DNA of 64,000 nt from JAWLHK01 sp041690355 [NCBI: bacterium] (lineage in GTDB: Bacteria; J088; JAWLBW01): NCBI GenBank assembly GCA_041690355.1, contig JAWLHK010000021.1, forward strand, positions 19,043 through 83,042, read 5' to 3'. Positions within the stretch are counted from its first letter, which is position 1, and each line of letters starts with the position of its first letter. Below are positions 35,313 through 46,100 of this stretch, one piece after another. The notes under the pieces are model-generated. The model searched no databases. It saw only the letters and a program-made list of their open reading frames with translations, and was not told the DNA's origin. The translations under genes and the position numbers were made by a program.

Positions 35313-35867
35313 TCAGAAGCTCGATCCCGGCTCCTCGAGAAAGCGCAGTTCTTCGGCGGTCGACTCGCGCCCCAGAATCCGGTTCCGGTGCGGATACCGG
35401 CCAAAGCGATCGATGATCGCCTTGTGGCGCAGCTCGAAGTCGTAGCTCTCCGCCGGCGTGTGCACGCGGAACAGTTCCGCGGCCTGCGCGTGGATCGCCC
35501 GCGACTCGCTGTGCATGTAGGGCATAAGTAGAAAGCCGCGTTCCATTTCCGTCAGCGCGTCGAGCGCCCCCGCCGCCACCGCCTCCTGGGCCAGCACGAG
35601 CGCCATCGGGTCGTGGGCGAAGGCCAGCGGCGTGTTCCGGTGGATGTTCCGCGAGAGCTGGTCGAGCAGGAGAATTTCGGCCAGGCGGCCCCGCGGCGTC
35701 GACCGCCACGCATACAGTTCCCCCTGGGCCGCCGCCCCGTGCAGACCGCCGAACCGCGTGCGGATCCGCGCATCCAGCTGCGGATCGGCCGTCCACCAGG
35801 CCGCAGGGTCGACTTCGTCGAACCAGAAGGTGAGCACGGAGTCGGGCATGGGTTGGTCAGGGGGCAT
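35313..35867 (-). CDS. DUF924 family protein
   Basis: About 184 residues from MPPDQPMPDSVLTFWF; the second Met six codons on is equally good. Family features are VLTFWFDEVDPAAWW, LDQLSRNIHRNTPLAFAHD, RGFLLMPYMHSES and the C-terminal RYPHRNRILGRESTAEE. DUF924 proteins are small all-helical proteins of unknown function related to TPR folds. It follows a truncated VOC gene fragment on the same strand, 5 bases away. Confidence 0.92.
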   Translation of the reverse strand: MPPDQPMPDSVLTFWFDEVDPAAWWTADPQLDARIRTRFGGLHGAAAQGELYAWRSTPRGRLAEILLLDQLSRNIHRNTPLAFAHDPMALVLAQEAVAAGALDALTEMERGFLLMPYMHSESRAIHAQAAELFRVHTPAESYDFELRHKAIIDRFGRYPHRNRILGRESTAEELRFLEEPGSSF

Positions 35868-35872
35868 TACGC

Positions 35873-35989
35873 CTAGGCCTCGTTGTAGGCTCGTTCGAGC
35901 ACTTCGGGGTTTGGAAACGTCGCGGTATAGAACTCGATCGCCGCTTCGAGCTGGCCGTTGAACATGAGAAAAGGGGTCACTTTGTTCAT
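35873..35989 (-). pseudogene. truncated PhnB/VOC (glyoxalase-fold) gene fragment
   Basis: 38 codons starting MNKVTPFLMFNGQLEAAIEF and ending TATFPNPEVLERAYNEA before TAG. This is the first beta-alpha-beta element of PhnB-like VOC proteins, which are normally about 140 residues. The rest is missing, replaced by the DUF924 start. The start and a GAAACTCCC leader remain, so it could still be translated as a fragment. It lies at the edge of the attC-like hairpin, consistent with recombination truncating it. Confidence 0.7.
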
Positions 35990-36025
35990 GGGAGTTTCTC
36001 CGCTGTGAGGGCGATGCACTTCTCC

Positions 36026-36117
36026 GCCCAACTCCGACGGTGACCGGCGGCAACCAGGTTCACCCCTTTGGTAGATGAGACCGCTTTGGTTGGCCTCCGG
36101 TCGAGTTGGTGTTAGGT
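36026..36117 (+). other. attC-like site (putative integron recombination site)
   Basis: A 92-base imperfect palindrome bounded by GCCCAAC (RYYYAAC box) and GTTAGGT (GTTRRRY box). Inside, after 8-9-base spacers, the L-type arms GACCGG and CCGGTC pair and the stem continues as GGC(-)AACCA with TGGTTGGCC, broken by single unpaired bases. Boxes, spacers, length and extrahelical bases all fit attC. No integrase gene is in the window. Confidence 0.5.
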
Positions 36118-36173
36118 GCGGTGAGCCACGGGCCGGTTCTTCACGAACACTTTTGCTTCCGCTTCCTTCACCC

Positions 36174-39100
36174 TTACCGGTAGAGCATGGCGCTCTGCAG
36201 CAGGCCCATTCCGTAGCCGCCCGCGATGAGCACGCTGCCGTCGGGCAGCGGGGTCGCCGTGTGAACGTACCGCCCCGATCCCAACGTGCCCGTGGGCCCG
36301 AAGACGCCCCCCACCGGGTCATACAGCTCGGCGGCCCAGAGCGGGGCGCCGTTAATCCCGCCCGCGATGAGCACCTTGCCGCTGGGCAGCAAGGTCGCCG
36401 TGTGTATGTAGCGCGCCGTGCCTAGCGCACCCGTGGCCATGAACGTCTCCGTGACCGGATCGTACAGCTCGGCGCTTGCCAGGGTGCCGTTCGCCGTGTC
36501 GTACCCGCCGGCGAAGAGCACCTTGCCGGTGGGCAGCATCGTCGCCGTGTGCACGTAGCGCGACATCACGAGGGAGCCGGTGGGAGTGAAGACGCCGGTC
36601 GCCGGGTCGTACAGCTCCGCGCTTGCCAACGCCGCGGCGCCGAAGCCGCCTGCGATGAGCACGAGCCCATTGGGCAGCAGCGTCGCCGTATGGTAATACC
36701 GCGCGGTCGCCATCGAGCCCGTGGCCGCGAAGGTTCCCGCGCTCGGGTAGTACAGCTCGGCGCTCGCCAAGACGGCGCCGCCGTCGCTGCCGCCGGTGAG
36801 GAGCACATTGCCGTTGGGCAACAGCGTGGCCGTGTGGTACTTTCGCGCCGCGACCATGGCGCCGGTGGTCACGAAGGTACTCGTGGCCGGATCATACAAC
36901 TCGGCGCTCGCCGCCCCGTCGATTCCGCCGGCGATGAGTACTTCGCCGTTGGGCAGCAAGGTCGCCGTATGGTTTTGCCGGGCCGCCCCCATGGAGTTCG
37001 TCGTCGCGAAGGTTCCCGCGCTCGGATCGTACAGCTCGGCGCCCGCCATGGCGGCTCCGTCGTAGCCGCCCGCCATGAGCACCAAACCGTTGGGTAGCAA
37101 GGTCGAACTGTGATCGTATCGTCCGGCGACCAAGCCGCCCGTCTCCAGAAACGTGCCCGGCGCCGGCATGTCGGGATCGTACAACTCGACGCCCGCCAAG
37201 AGACCGGCCATATCCTGGCCCCCCGCAATGAGTACCTTACCGTTGTCCAGAAGGGTTGCCGTATGAAAAAAACGGGCGTCGGCCAAGAACCAGGCGCCAT
37301 GGAATGCGCCCGTTTCCGGATCGTAAATCTCGGCGCCCGCCGTGGCGGCGCTTGCGAAATAATCGGCGCCCCCCGCCATGAGCACCCTGCCGTTGGGTAG
37401 CAAGGTCGCCGTATGAAATGCACGGACCGCAGCCATGGAGCCCGTGGGCGTGAATACGCCCGTGGCAGGATCGTAGATCTCCGAGGTCGCGAAGGAGATG
37501 TAGCCATAGCCCACGTCATAGCCCCAGCCCCCCGCAACGAGCACTTTGCCGTTGGGCAGCAGGGTCGCCGTGTGATGGGCACGCGCCGTGCTCATCGATC
37601 CCGTGGGCGTAAATGTGCCCGTCGCCGGATCGTACAGTTCGGCGCTCGCAATGAAGGTCCAGCCGGCGTCGTCAACATAGCCTCCTGAAATGAGCACCTT
37701 GCCGTTGGGCAGCAGCGTCGCCCTGGGAACTTGGCGCGCCGTGCCCATCAAACCCGTGGGCGTGAATACGCCCGTCTCCGGATCGTACAGTTCGGCGCTC
37801 GCAAGGGGCACCCAAGAATAGCCCCCCGCAACGAGCACCTTACCGTTGGGCAGCAAAATTGCCGTGTGCTCTTCCCGAGCGCTACCCATGGAACCCGTGG
37901 GCGTGAAGGTGCCGGTCGTCGGATTGTACAGCTCGGCGCTCGCGCCCCCCCCAGAGCCCCCCGTGATGAGCACTTTGCCGTCGGGCAGCAGGGTCGCGGT
38001 GTGATTGATCCGCGCCGCGCCCATGGAACCCGTGGGCGTGAAAGTGTCGGTCGTTGGATCGTACAGTTCCGCGCTTGCGAGGGCGGCGTTTCCGGAGTCC
38101 TGACCGCCGGCAAGGAGCATGAGACCGTTGGGTAGCAGGGTCGCCGTATGGTAGAGCCGTGCCGTGCCTGGGGAACCCGTGGGCGAAAAGGTGCCTGTGC
38201 CCGGCTCGTACAGCTCTGCCGAGGGGTCACTTAAGACGGCGCTCATGTCGGCGCCCCCCGTGATGAGCATCCATCCGTTGGGCAACAGGGTCGCCGTGTG
38301 GCCACCACGGCCGACGGCGAAAGACAAAGCGGGGATGAACCCGCCCCAATCCGCCTCGTACAGCTCGGCGCTTGCCAAGGCGGTGCCTCCGATGGAGTAC
38401 CCCCCCGCGATGAGCACGCCACCATTGGGCAACAGGGTCGCCGTGTGATACATGCGCGCCGCGCCCATCGAACCCGTGGGCGCAAAGGTGCCGGCGTCCG
38501 GATCGTACAGCTCGGCGCTCGCCAAGATGGCGGCGCCGTCAAAGCCCCCCGCAACGAGCACTTTGCCGTTGGGCAGCAGGGTCGCCGTGTGAAGGGCACG
38601 CGCCGCGCCCATCGAACCCGTGGGCGTAAATGTGCCGGCGCCCGGGTCGTACAGCTCGGCGCTCGCCAAATAGCCGGCGCCTGTATTATGGCTACCCGCG
38701 ATGAGTACCTTGCCGTCGGCAAGCAGGGTCGCCGTGTGGCCATACCGCGCCGCGCCCATCGAACCCGTGGGCGCAAAGGTGCCGGTTCCCGGATCGTACA
38801 GCTCGGCGCTCGCCAGATAGTTGGACGTGCTCGGTGTATAGCCCCCCACGATGAGTAGGAGACCGTTGGGCAGCAGGGTCGCCGTGTGATCCTGCCGGCC
38901 CGTGCTCATCGAACCCGTGGGCGTGAAGGTGCCGGTGCCCGGATCGTACAGCTCGGCGCTCGCGCCCCCCCCAGTGCCCCCTGCGACGAGCACCTTACCG
39001 TTGGGCAACAGGGTCGCGGTGTGATTGCCCCGCGCCGCGCCCATGGAACCCGTGGGCGTGAAAGTGTCGGTCGTTGGATCGTACAGTTCCGCGCTTGCGA

Positions 39101-39190
39101 GGGCGGCGCTTCCGGAGCCCAGACCGCCGGCGAGGAGCACCTTGCCGTTGGGCAGCGGGGTCGCCGTATGGTTGTACCGTCCCGTGCCTA
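36174..39190 (-). repeat. about 3 kb of tandem DNA repeats encoding the Kelch motifs
   Basis: Twenty-one coding units of about 135-170 bp. They share long runs at the DNA level (for example GTGTGCGGCAACGGG-like and CCGTTGGGCAGCAGGGTCGC segments recur almost unchanged). The identity exceeds what protein constraint needs, so recent duplication or gene conversion among units is likely, and copy number may vary between strains. Confidence 0.75.
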
Positions 39191-41822
39191 GAGAGCTCCG
39201 GGTCGACGCCGGGATCGTCTTGGCGCTCCACGCGGTCGGCCCGCTTGCGTAACCATCGGTCGGCGTCACGACTACCTTCCAGGTATCACCGGCCGTTAGC
39301 AATGCCTTGACGACGCCCATGGTCGCAGCGGCGAAGCTCTGATCGACGCCGTTCTTGAACCACTGGTAGGTATACGTGACGGTGTCGATCGGGTCGGCGT
39401 CGGTGGAGGCCATCGAGAAGGCCACGAAGAGGTCGTCGCCGGCGGTATAGGCCTGGGGCTCGAGCGTGATGCTCGGCTGGGTTGGCACGCTGTTCTGAAC
39501 GACGACGACGTTCGAATCCAGCGCGTTACCGTTGTCGGCGCCGTCGAAAGGCACGATCCGCAAGAAGACCGCGTCGCCGTGGGCGAAGGCGGCCCCCGTG
39601 AGCGTCGCGGCCGTGATGCCGCTCGCGGCGCTGTTCACGTACCACATGCGCTGATAGGTCACCGTGTCGCCGTCGTCGTCGTGGCTCGCGGAAGTAAACG
39701 CGAACGTCGAGGTCTCGTAGGCGGTCAAGGGCGTGATGCTCACCGAATCCATGACCGGCAGGCGGTTCTGAATCGTGACCACCGGCGCCGTCACGAAGCC
39801 GCTGTAGGCGGCCCCGTCGAAGGCGCGGGCCGCGACGGTGACCGTGTCGCCCCGCGCGTAGCCGGTGTTGATGCTCGCCGTGCTCGCGACGGCGACTCCA
39901 TTCACGAACCAGCGGTACTCGGCCGACGGTACGTCGCCCGTGTCGGCGTCGCCGACGCCGAGCGCCGCCGCCGTGAGCGTGCTGGTGTTGTAGAAGGGGC
40001 CGCTGCCGAAGCCGACCGAGGAGATCGTCGGCGGCGTGTTGACGATGGCCACTGCATTCGAGCTCACGGCCAACCCGTAGGCTGCGCCGTCATAGGGCGT
40101 GACGAGCACGTAGACCGTGTCGCCCTTTGTGAGTAAGGCGCCCGAGAGCAAAGCGCCTGTCTCGCCCACGGCCGGCACCCCCGCGACGTACCACTGGTAC
40201 GTGAGCACCGGCGCGTCGGCGGGGTCGGCGTCGGCGAGGCCGGTGTACCCGTCTACGTAGAACGTGGCGTCGATACCGTAGGCCGGCGAGCCGAGCGACG
40301 TGATCGTAGCCGAAGCGAGCGCCGGCGCGCTGTTTAGGATGGTGACGGTATTCGAGTCCAGGGGCGTGCCGGCTTGGGTACCGTCCCAAGGCGTGATCCG
40401 CAGATAGACCGTGTCGCCATGTTCGAAATTCGCGCCCGTCAGCGTCGTGCCGGTCACGCCGTTGGCCGAGCCGTTGACGTACCACATGCGCTGATAGGCC
40501 ACCGTGTCGCCGTCGTCGTCGCTGCTCGTGGCCGTGAAATTGAACGTCGACGTTTCGTAGGCGGTCAAGGGCGTGATGCTCAGCGAATCCATGACCGGCA
40601 GGCGGTTCTGAATCGTGACCGCCGGCGCCGTGACGTAGCCGCTATAGGCCGCGCCGTCGTAGGCGCGGGCCGCGACCGTAACCGTGTCGCCCTTGGCGTA
40701 GCCGCTGCTGATACTCGCGGTGCTCGCGACGAGCAAGCCGTTGACGAACCAGCGGTACACCGCCGAGGGCGCGTCGCTCGCATCGGGGTCGGCGACGCCG
40801 AGCGCGCCCGCCGTGAGCGTGCTCGTATTGTAGAAGGGCCCGCTGCCGAAACTTACGGATGTGATCGTCGGCGCGCTGTTCAGAATCGTGATCGTGGCGG
40901 CATACAGCGGCGCGCTCGTGGCCTCGCCGTCGCTCGCTGTGACGGCGAGGGCGATCTCGTCGTTCTTTGCGTAGGCCGTATTGGCGATTGTTGCCATCGT
41001 GGACGCGGGCACGCCGTTCACATACCACTGAAAGCCGAAGGTGAGGCCGTCGCCGTCGGCGTCGGTCGCGCTCGGCGTGGCCGTGATGGCGGTCGTCAAC
41101 TCGGAGTACGGCGCCACGCCGCTCAGCGTGACGCTCGTCATGACCGGCGCGCTGTTGCCGATCGTGACGGTCGCCGACGCGACGATTTCGCTCTCGTCGA
41201 TGCCGTCGTCGTAGGTGACGCGAACGACGACCTGGTCGCCTTTGTCGAAGGCGGCGCCGTCGAGGGTCTGGAACGTTGCGCCGGCACCCTTGCGCACCGA
41301 CGCGCCGTTCACGTGCCAGTCGTAGGTCATGTTCGCCGGCTTGAGCGGATTGTCGGCCGGGTCGGCGTCTACGGCTGCGACGGTCGCCGTGAGGGTGCTC
41401 GTTTCGAGGTAGGGTCCGGCCGAGAGGTCGACGCGCTCGACCACCGGCGCGGCGTTGTCGATTGTCACGACCTTGCTCCAGGTCGGAGCGCCGGCGGTGT
41501 CGCCGTCCCACGGTACGACCTCGGTCTGCACCGTGTCGCCGCGGCTGAAGTCGTCGCCGGTCAGCTCGTCAGCGGTCACGCCGGCGTCCTTGCCGTTCAC
41601 GTACCAGGCGTAGCGGTAGCTCGGTTCGGCGCCGCTCGGCGTCGACCCTCCCTGCGGGGTGGCCGTGATGGTCGTGTTCTCGTCGTAGGGGCCGGCGCTC
41701 AGCGCCACGCGCTCGAGGCTGGGAGCGGTGGGGAGCGGCCCGGGCTGCTTCGAATCGGTCTCGGAACACCCTGCGGCCGCCAAGAGGGCGGCGGCCAAGA
41801 CGCTGATTTTTGCGAACTGCAT
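36174..41822 (-). CDS. giant Ig-like/Kelch-repeat lipoprotein, about 1882 residues
   Basis: Started at [19 protein letters not shown] (lipobox LAAAGC), with AAGGAG at good spacing; upstream in-frame codons precede the leader. Residues about 30-880 are eight or nine Ig/cadherin-like modules of about 95 residues ([43 protein letters not shown]). From about 890 to the end there are 21 Kelch/galactose-oxidase-type motifs of the form [19 protein letters not shown], with [20 protein letters not shown] linking strands. This is enough blades for three propellers. There is no galactose oxidase Cys-Tyr site, so binding and not catalysis is likely. It is flanked by attC-like hairpins and has a clear promoter. 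Confidence 0.92.
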   Translation of the reverse strand: MQFAKISVLAAALLAAAGCSETDSKQPGPLPTAPSLERVALSAGPYDENTTITATPQGGSTPSGAEPSYRYAWYVNGKDAGVTADELTGDDFSRGDTVQTEVVPWDGDTAGAPTWSKVVTIDNAAPVVERVDLSAGPYLETSTLTATVAAVDADPADNPLKPANMTYDWHVNGASVRKGAGATFQTLDGAAFDKGDQVVVRVTYDDGIDESEIVASATVTIGNSAPVMTSVTLSGVAPYSELTTAITATPSATDADGDGLTFGFQWYVNGVPASTMATIANTAYAKNDEIALAVTASDGEATSAPLYAATITILNSAPTITSVSFGSGPFYNTSTLTAGALGVADPDASDAPSAVYRWFVNGLLVASTASISSGYAKGDTVTVAARAYDGAAYSGYVTAPAVTIQNRLPVMDSLSITPLTAYETSTFNFTATSSDDDGDTVAYQRMWYVNGSANGVTGTTLTGANFEHGDTVYLRITPWDGTQAGTPLDSNTVTILNSAPALASATITSLGSPAYGIDATFYVDGYTGLADADPADAPVLTYQWYVAGVPAVGETGALLSGALLTKGDTVYVLVTPYDGAAYGLAVSSNAVAIVNTPPTISSVGFGSGPFYNTSTLTAAALGVGDADTGDVPSAEYRWFVNGVAVASTASINTGYARGDTVTVAARAFDGAAYSGFVTAPVVTIQNRLPVMDSVSITPLTAYETSTFAFTSASHDDDGDTVTYQRMWYVNSAASGITAATLTGAAFAHGDAVFLRIVPFDGADNGNALDSNVVVVQNSVPTQPSITLEPQAYTAGDDLFVAFSMASTDADPIDTVTYTYQWFKNGVDQSFAAATMGVVKALLTAGDTWKVVVTPTDGYASGPTAWSAKTIPASTRSSLGTGRYNHTATPLPNGKVLLAGGLGSGSAALASAELYDPTTDTFTPTGSMGAARGNHTATLLPNGKVLVAGGTGGGASAELYDPGTGTFTPTGSMSTGRQDHTATLLPNGLLLIVGGYTPSTSNYLASAELYDPGTGTFAPTGSMGAARYGHTATLLADGKVLIAGSHNTGAGYLASAELYDPGAGTFTPTGSMGAARALHTATLLPNGKVLVAGGFDGAAILASAELYDPDAGTFAPTGSMGAARMYHTATLLPNGGVLIAGGYSIGGTALASAELYEADWGGFIPALSFAVGRGGHTATLLPNGWMLITGGADMSAVLSDPSAELYEPGTGTFSPTGSPGTARLYHTATLLPNGLMLLAGGQDSGNAALASAELYDPTTDTFTPTGSMGAARINHTATLLPDGKVLITGGSGGGASAELYNPTTGTFTPTGSMGSAREEHTAILLPNGKVLVAGGYSWVPLASAELYDPETGVFTPTGLMGTARQVPRATLLPNGKVLISGGYVDDAGWTFIASAELYDPATGTFTPTGSMSTARAHHTATLLPNGKVLVAGGWGYDVGYGYISFATSEIYDPATGVFTPTGSMAAVRAFHTATLLPNGRVLMAGGADYFASAATAGAEIYDPETGAFHGAWFLADARFFHTATLLDNGKVLIAGGQDMAGLLAGVELYDPDMPAPGTFLETGGLVAGRYDHSSTLLPNGLVLMAGGYDGAAMAGAELYDPSAGTFATTNSMGAARQNHTATLLPNGEVLIAGGIDGAASAELYDPATSTFVTTGAMVAARKYHTATLLPNGNVLLTGGSDGGAVLASAELYYPSAGTFAATGSMATARYYHTATLLPNGLVLIAGGFGAAALASAELYDPATGVFTPTGSLVMSRYVHTATMLPTGKVLFAGGYDTANGTLASAELYDPVTETFMATGALGTARYIHTATLLPSGKVLIAGGINGAPLWAAELYDPVGGVFGPTGTLGSGRYVHTATPLPDGSVLIAGGYGMGLLQSAMLYR

Positions 41823-41939
41823 CGGTGCTCCTTCTCTTGGAAAGCCCCGTGAGTCACACACGTGCGAGATGGAGCACCTTCGGCACGATCCGTGAAAGCC
41901 CCATGGACCGCCGACACGGGGGACCGACGAACCTCCGAT

Positions 41940-41968
41940 ATCTTATAGGAGGCGCCATTGTACTGCAA
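41940..41968 (-). promoter_or_regulatory. sigma-70 promoter of the Kelch lipoprotein gene
   Basis: Minus strand TTGCAG (41968-41963), a 17-bp spacer and TAAGAT (41945-41940). The transcript would start near 41933 and carry a leader of about 110 bases. The box lies about 90 bases from the attC-like site at 42058. Confidence 0.5.
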
Positions 41969-42057
41969 CTTGTTATGGTGGCCCTTTTTGGAGATCGCGA
42001 TGTGCCGGTTGGCCAGGGAGTATCTACTGGCCTGTGCCAGGATGCGGGGGCAGGCAA

Positions 42058-42150
42058 GCCTAACGGTTTGCCAACCAGGGGCGCGCCTTTCTGCACATCA
42101 TATCAAGTGCGCGCCCGCTATGCGCGTCCCCCTGCGTTGGCGTGTTAGCA
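42058..42150. other. attC-like site (putative integron recombination site)
   Basis: A 93-base imperfect palindrome from GCCTAAC to GTTAGCA. Paired elements in order are CTAAC/GTTAG, a short spacer, GCCAAC/GTTGGC, a single unpaired C, CAGGGG/CCCCTG, a single unpaired T and CGCG/CGCG, with a variable loop of about 36 bases. Read on the minus strand the 3' box is GTTAGGC, a textbook R' core, so the orientation may be minus. A minus-strand ORF ends with its TAG inside that core, as cassette genes often do. Confidence 0.55.
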
Positions 42151-42198
42151 GCTGGGGAGCCTGACCTACTTAGGACCGCACAAAAACTTGTTAAGGTC

Positions 42199-42342
42199 AT
42201 GGACGTAGATGATGGAACTGTATACCTAAAAAATGCCGAAGATTGCGAATCCAACACTGAGCAAGATATTCTCGATTCGATTGTATTTCGCTCGGAATGC
42301 GGAGCTAAGGCTTGTTGCAATAAGTATTGCCACGTGCCATAG
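42199..42342 (+). CDS. possible small cassette gene, 47 residues
   Basis: An ATG with TTAAGG just upstream, encoding MDVDDGTVYLKNAEDCES and four Cys near the C-terminus (SECGAKACCNKYC). Local GC is near 47 percent against about 65 percent for the surroundings. A competing minus-strand frame (42541 to 42305, TTG start) encodes a helix-rich product with CVFGSLYSAFVLVTIARKK. I cannot decide which is real, but the DNA is foreign-looking and lies between two attC-like hairpins. The rest of 42343-42604 holds no other gene I can support. Confidence 0.3.
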   Translation: MDVDDGTVYLKNAEDCESNTEQDILDSIVFRSECGAKACCNKYCHVP

Positions 42343-42604
42343 CTAAAGCCGACGGAAACGCGACCAACGTCACTACATCCACGTATTCCAAAACGACAAA
42401 AGGCTTTTTCCGAGCTATTGTGACAAGCACAAAAGCAGAATAGAGAGAGCCAAAAACGCAACGTAAAGTCGTTTTATCCACATAGGCGTTGAAGGTGCAA
42501 CGTTTTAGGTATGAGGGCAGCCTTTCAAAGGTTCGGGACAACGCTGTCGGCGGCTAACATCTACTGAACGGCTCGTCGCCGTCTTACATCCCGGCTTCGC
42601 GCCT

Positions 42605-42679
42605 GCCCAACGAGCGACAGCAAGTGTCCAGGAGGCCGGATTTGCTGGGCCCGGGGCACAAGCGCGCGGGGCGTTAGGC
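42605..42679 (+). other. weaker attC-like site
   Basis: 75 bases from GCCCAAC to GTTAGGC (both R-type boxes match consensus). The L-type arms GTGTCC and GGGCAC pair with one wobble, but the segments between box and arm pair poorly. A GGCTAAC at 42552 may be part of a second, degraded site. Confidence 0.35.
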
Positions 42680-42696
42680 GGCGCCAATGCTGAACA

Positions 42697-42791
42697 CTAT
42701 ACCGAGCGGGCCGCCTGGCGCGCAATTGGAAGCGGGGGCGCGCCAAGCGCCGAGCGCCAAGCGCTGAGCGCCAACGAAACAAGAGCCAGGG
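42697..42791. repeat. composite heptad repeat (copy with CACTATA block)
   Basis: An ACACTATACCGAGCGGGCCG block is followed by a GCGCGCAAT segment and AGCGCCA-type heptads (42744-42773), then AACAAGAGCC. The same block order (CACTATAGCGAGCGAACCG, CACGCAAT, then heptads) occurs at 50831-50912, so these two copies are longer versions of the composite family. Confidence 0.7.
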
Positions 42792-43033
42792 TCAGGGCAC
42801 GCGAGCAGACGTGCATACAGAGTGGTACTCGTTTCGACAACCGGAGAGTTTTCGCAGAGAATTTTCCGCGCCAGCCGCGCGGACGAGTGATTCAAGCCCC
42901 TTTGGCAGGCGTTGTGCGCAACCCTTCAGGCGCAGACCGGGTCCGCACGGGAGAAAGTCTCCGGGACTGGCCGCGCCGCTCTGTGCCGGCCGGCCCCACC
43001 CGCGTGGGTCACCCCTGGCGCGCCCCAAGGTAG

Positions 43034-43068
43034 AAAAACGAAGGCCCGGGCGCGTCGCGCCCGGGCCT
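43034..43068 (-). terminator. rho-independent terminator of the NHL lipoprotein gene
   Basis: On the minus strand a near-perfect 12-13-bp GC stem (AGGCCCGGGCGCG with its complement) is followed by TTCGTTTTT. It lies about 100 bases beyond the stop of the 1029-residue lipoprotein gene. Confidence 0.75.
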
Positions 43069-43165
43069 GTTGATTTCTCCACGAAAACGCCGTCATCCCG
43101 ACGACCAAAGCGGCGAGGGAGCTGAAGCCTCGCACCCCACCTCGAGAGGACGTGCGGTCCGTGGG

Positions 43166-46100
43166 CTATTGCACGCGGAAGATCAGCACGCGGTGATTGC
43201 CTCCGTCGGTGACGAAGAGGCGATCGCCGTAGAGAACGGCAGCATTGGGCGAAGCCATTTTGTCTGCATCCGTGCCCGAAAAACCCGAACCCACCACCTG
43301 ATCGGCGTCCACGTGGGCCGTCGGAATGCTATTCCAGATGTGCACCTGGTAGCTCGTGATATCGCCGACGAACAGCTGGTTCCCGTTCGAGGTGATGAAG
43401 TAGGGCTTGAATCCGCTCGCACTGCTGGCGAAATCCAGCTGTCCCAGCACACCATCGGCAAGCTGGCCGCTGCTCGTCGGGAAGGTATCCCAGATGAGGA
43501 TGCGGTTGTGTCCGACCTCGGCGACCAAGAGGCGCGTCCCGTCGCTCCAGATGCCTGCGGGAGCGAGAAGATTCTGCGCGTTCGGGCTCGCCGGCGTGTC
43601 ACAGGTGGTCATGTCGAGCTGGCCCAGGACGATGTCGGCCGCCACGCCATTCGTCGTGGGAATGGTGTTCCAGATGAGGACGCGGTTGTTACCGCCATCG
43701 GCGACAATCAGCTTCCCATCCACGGCGAAGGCAAACTCAGGCGTGGTCATTCCCGAGGCGCTGCATGCCGCACCGCTGCTCGTGAAGTTCGCCTGACCAA
43801 CGACAACGTCGGCCGCCGCCCCGGTGGTCACCGGCTGGCTGTTATAGATGAGCACGCGATTGTTGTCGTAGTCGGCGACGAAGACCTTGCCTTCTCCCGC
43901 ACTGATGCTGCCAGGCCCCGTGTAGCGGCTGGCTGAGGTTCCCGCGGCCGTACCCGTGAGCGTGTCCTGGCCGAGGACAAAGTCGGCCGTGGCCCCGAAG
44001 GTGGCGGGCACGCTGTAGAAGCCGAGGATGCGGTTGTTGAACGTATCGTTCAGATAGAACGTACCGTTCAGCAGGAGGGCCGGGCCATAAGGGGTGTCCA
44101 TCTGTCCGAGGCCCGTGCCGGATGCGCCGGACGTAAGGTTCGGCTGGCCGATGGCGTACTCGGCCTTCACTCCACTCGCGAACGTGGCGAAGGGATAGTG
44201 GAGTTCGACACCGGCCTCATGGCTCGCCCCGCCGGTGGTCTCGGCGCGGACGATAATCAGGTTCGCCCGGTCTCCCAGGGTGACGGGGACGGTGATGGTG
44301 TCTCCGGTCAGGGTGGCCGTGATGGAATTGCCGTTGTGGGTGGCCGAGACCGTACCGATCGTCCCGTTGACGGTGACGGCGGCGGTCACCACGATGCTCC
44401 GGGTACCGACAATCGTCGCACCGGTGGCATGGGAACCGATCGTGACCAGGACGGTGTCGGGGGTCGAACCCGAGGTATCGACGACCCACGTGAACGTCGC
44501 CGGCGTCGGATCGGCGAAGCCGTCCTGGACCGCTCGGACCGTAAAGGTGTGGCTTCCGTCAAGCAGCCCCGTGTAGCTTGCCGTGCCGCCGGTGGTCACC
44601 ACAAACGGCGCGTCGTCCAGTTTGTATTCGATGGTATCGGTCTGGGGACTGCTGAAGGTGAAGGTCACATCGGCCCCCGAGGGGTCTGCCGGAGTGGTCT
44701 CGAGGGTGGTGTCGAGCTGCGGTGCCGCGGGCTCGAACTGATAGATGACCGTCTGAACCGCCTCCTGGTTGCCGGCCTTGTCCACCGAAAAGAACTGCAA
44801 CGTGGTATCGGTCGAGATGGCGATCGGTGCGGTGTAGACGGTGGAGTCGGTCGTCGGTGTGCTGCCGTCGACCGTGTAGTAGGTTTCGGCACAGCCGGAT
44901 CCCGCACCATCGTCGCAAGTCAGCGCGACCTGCTGGGGCTCGTTATACGTGCCGCCCTCCACGGAAGCGCTCGTCGACGGGGGGTCGGTCTCATCCATGA
45001 CACAGCTGACGACAATGTCGTCGACGTTCGCCTCGGCGGTGCCGCTGCCGTTCTCGACGGTACAGACCTGGCCGTCGGGCTGCGTCGCGACGGTGACGTC
45101 ATAGGGCTTGCCCGAAGCGACGGTCCCGGAAAAGACGAAGACGCCGTCCTCGGTAATGGTCTTGTCGTCGCCGCCATTGTTCTGCAACACCAGCGTGCCG
45201 GTCAGTCCCTGCACCTGGCCACCGATCGCGTGACTCTCCGCATTTGCACATACACCCGGAACGTGGCGGACCTTTCGGATTCTCGCGTTCAGCCCGTCCG
45301 ACACATAGAGGTCGACGCCGTCGGAGCTGGCGCCGACCGCGACAATTGCGTTGGGAGAGGAGAACGTTGCCTCTTTACCCGGACCGTCAGCGTATCCGCT
45401 GCTGCTACCGGCGATGGTGGTCACCTTACCGGTGGCAATCACAATTTTGCGAATTCTCGTGTTTTCGAAGTCGGCCACATACAGATGGGTTCCGTCGGTT
45501 GCCAATCCCGTTGGTTCGCTGAATGAGGCCTCTTTACCCGTGCCGTCGGCCCTGCCCCTTGTGCCGGAACCCGCCAGGAGGGTCACTTCGCCCGTGGCGA
45601 TGACGATTTTGTGGATACTCTCAGTGCCAAACGAACTTACGTACAGATGGGTTCCGTCGGTGGCGAGCCCGCGGGGTCTACTGAATCCTGCGGCCAACAT
45701 GGTTACTTCGCCGGTGGCGATTACCACCTTCATGACCTTGCCAAGGCCGTAATCTGCGACATACAGATAGGGGCCCTCGGCAACAACGCCGTACGCCTCC
45801 TGAAAGGTCCCGGGCGCCACCATTGTGGTCACCTCACCCGTGTCAATCGCCACTTTGCGAATTGCCTGGTTCTCCGAAACGTAGAGATGAACGCCGTCGG
45901 TCGTGATCTGTTTAGGCTCGTCGAAGGAGGCTTCCGCACCAAATCCATCGACCCTACGCTGCTCTCCGGAACCGGCCAGCGTGGTCACTGCTCCGGTGGC
46001 CGTGGTGACCTTGCGGATGTTTTCATTGTCGTTGTCCACGACGTATAAATGGGTACCGACACTTGTGATGCCTAGTGGCAGGTGGAACTGCGCGGTGGTA

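Noticed and set aside
36174-39190. Regularly spaced repeats suggesting a CRISPR array.
   Set aside because: The period is about 150 bp, the repeats are in frame and encode Kelch blades, and there are no short identical repeats with unique spacers and no cas genes.
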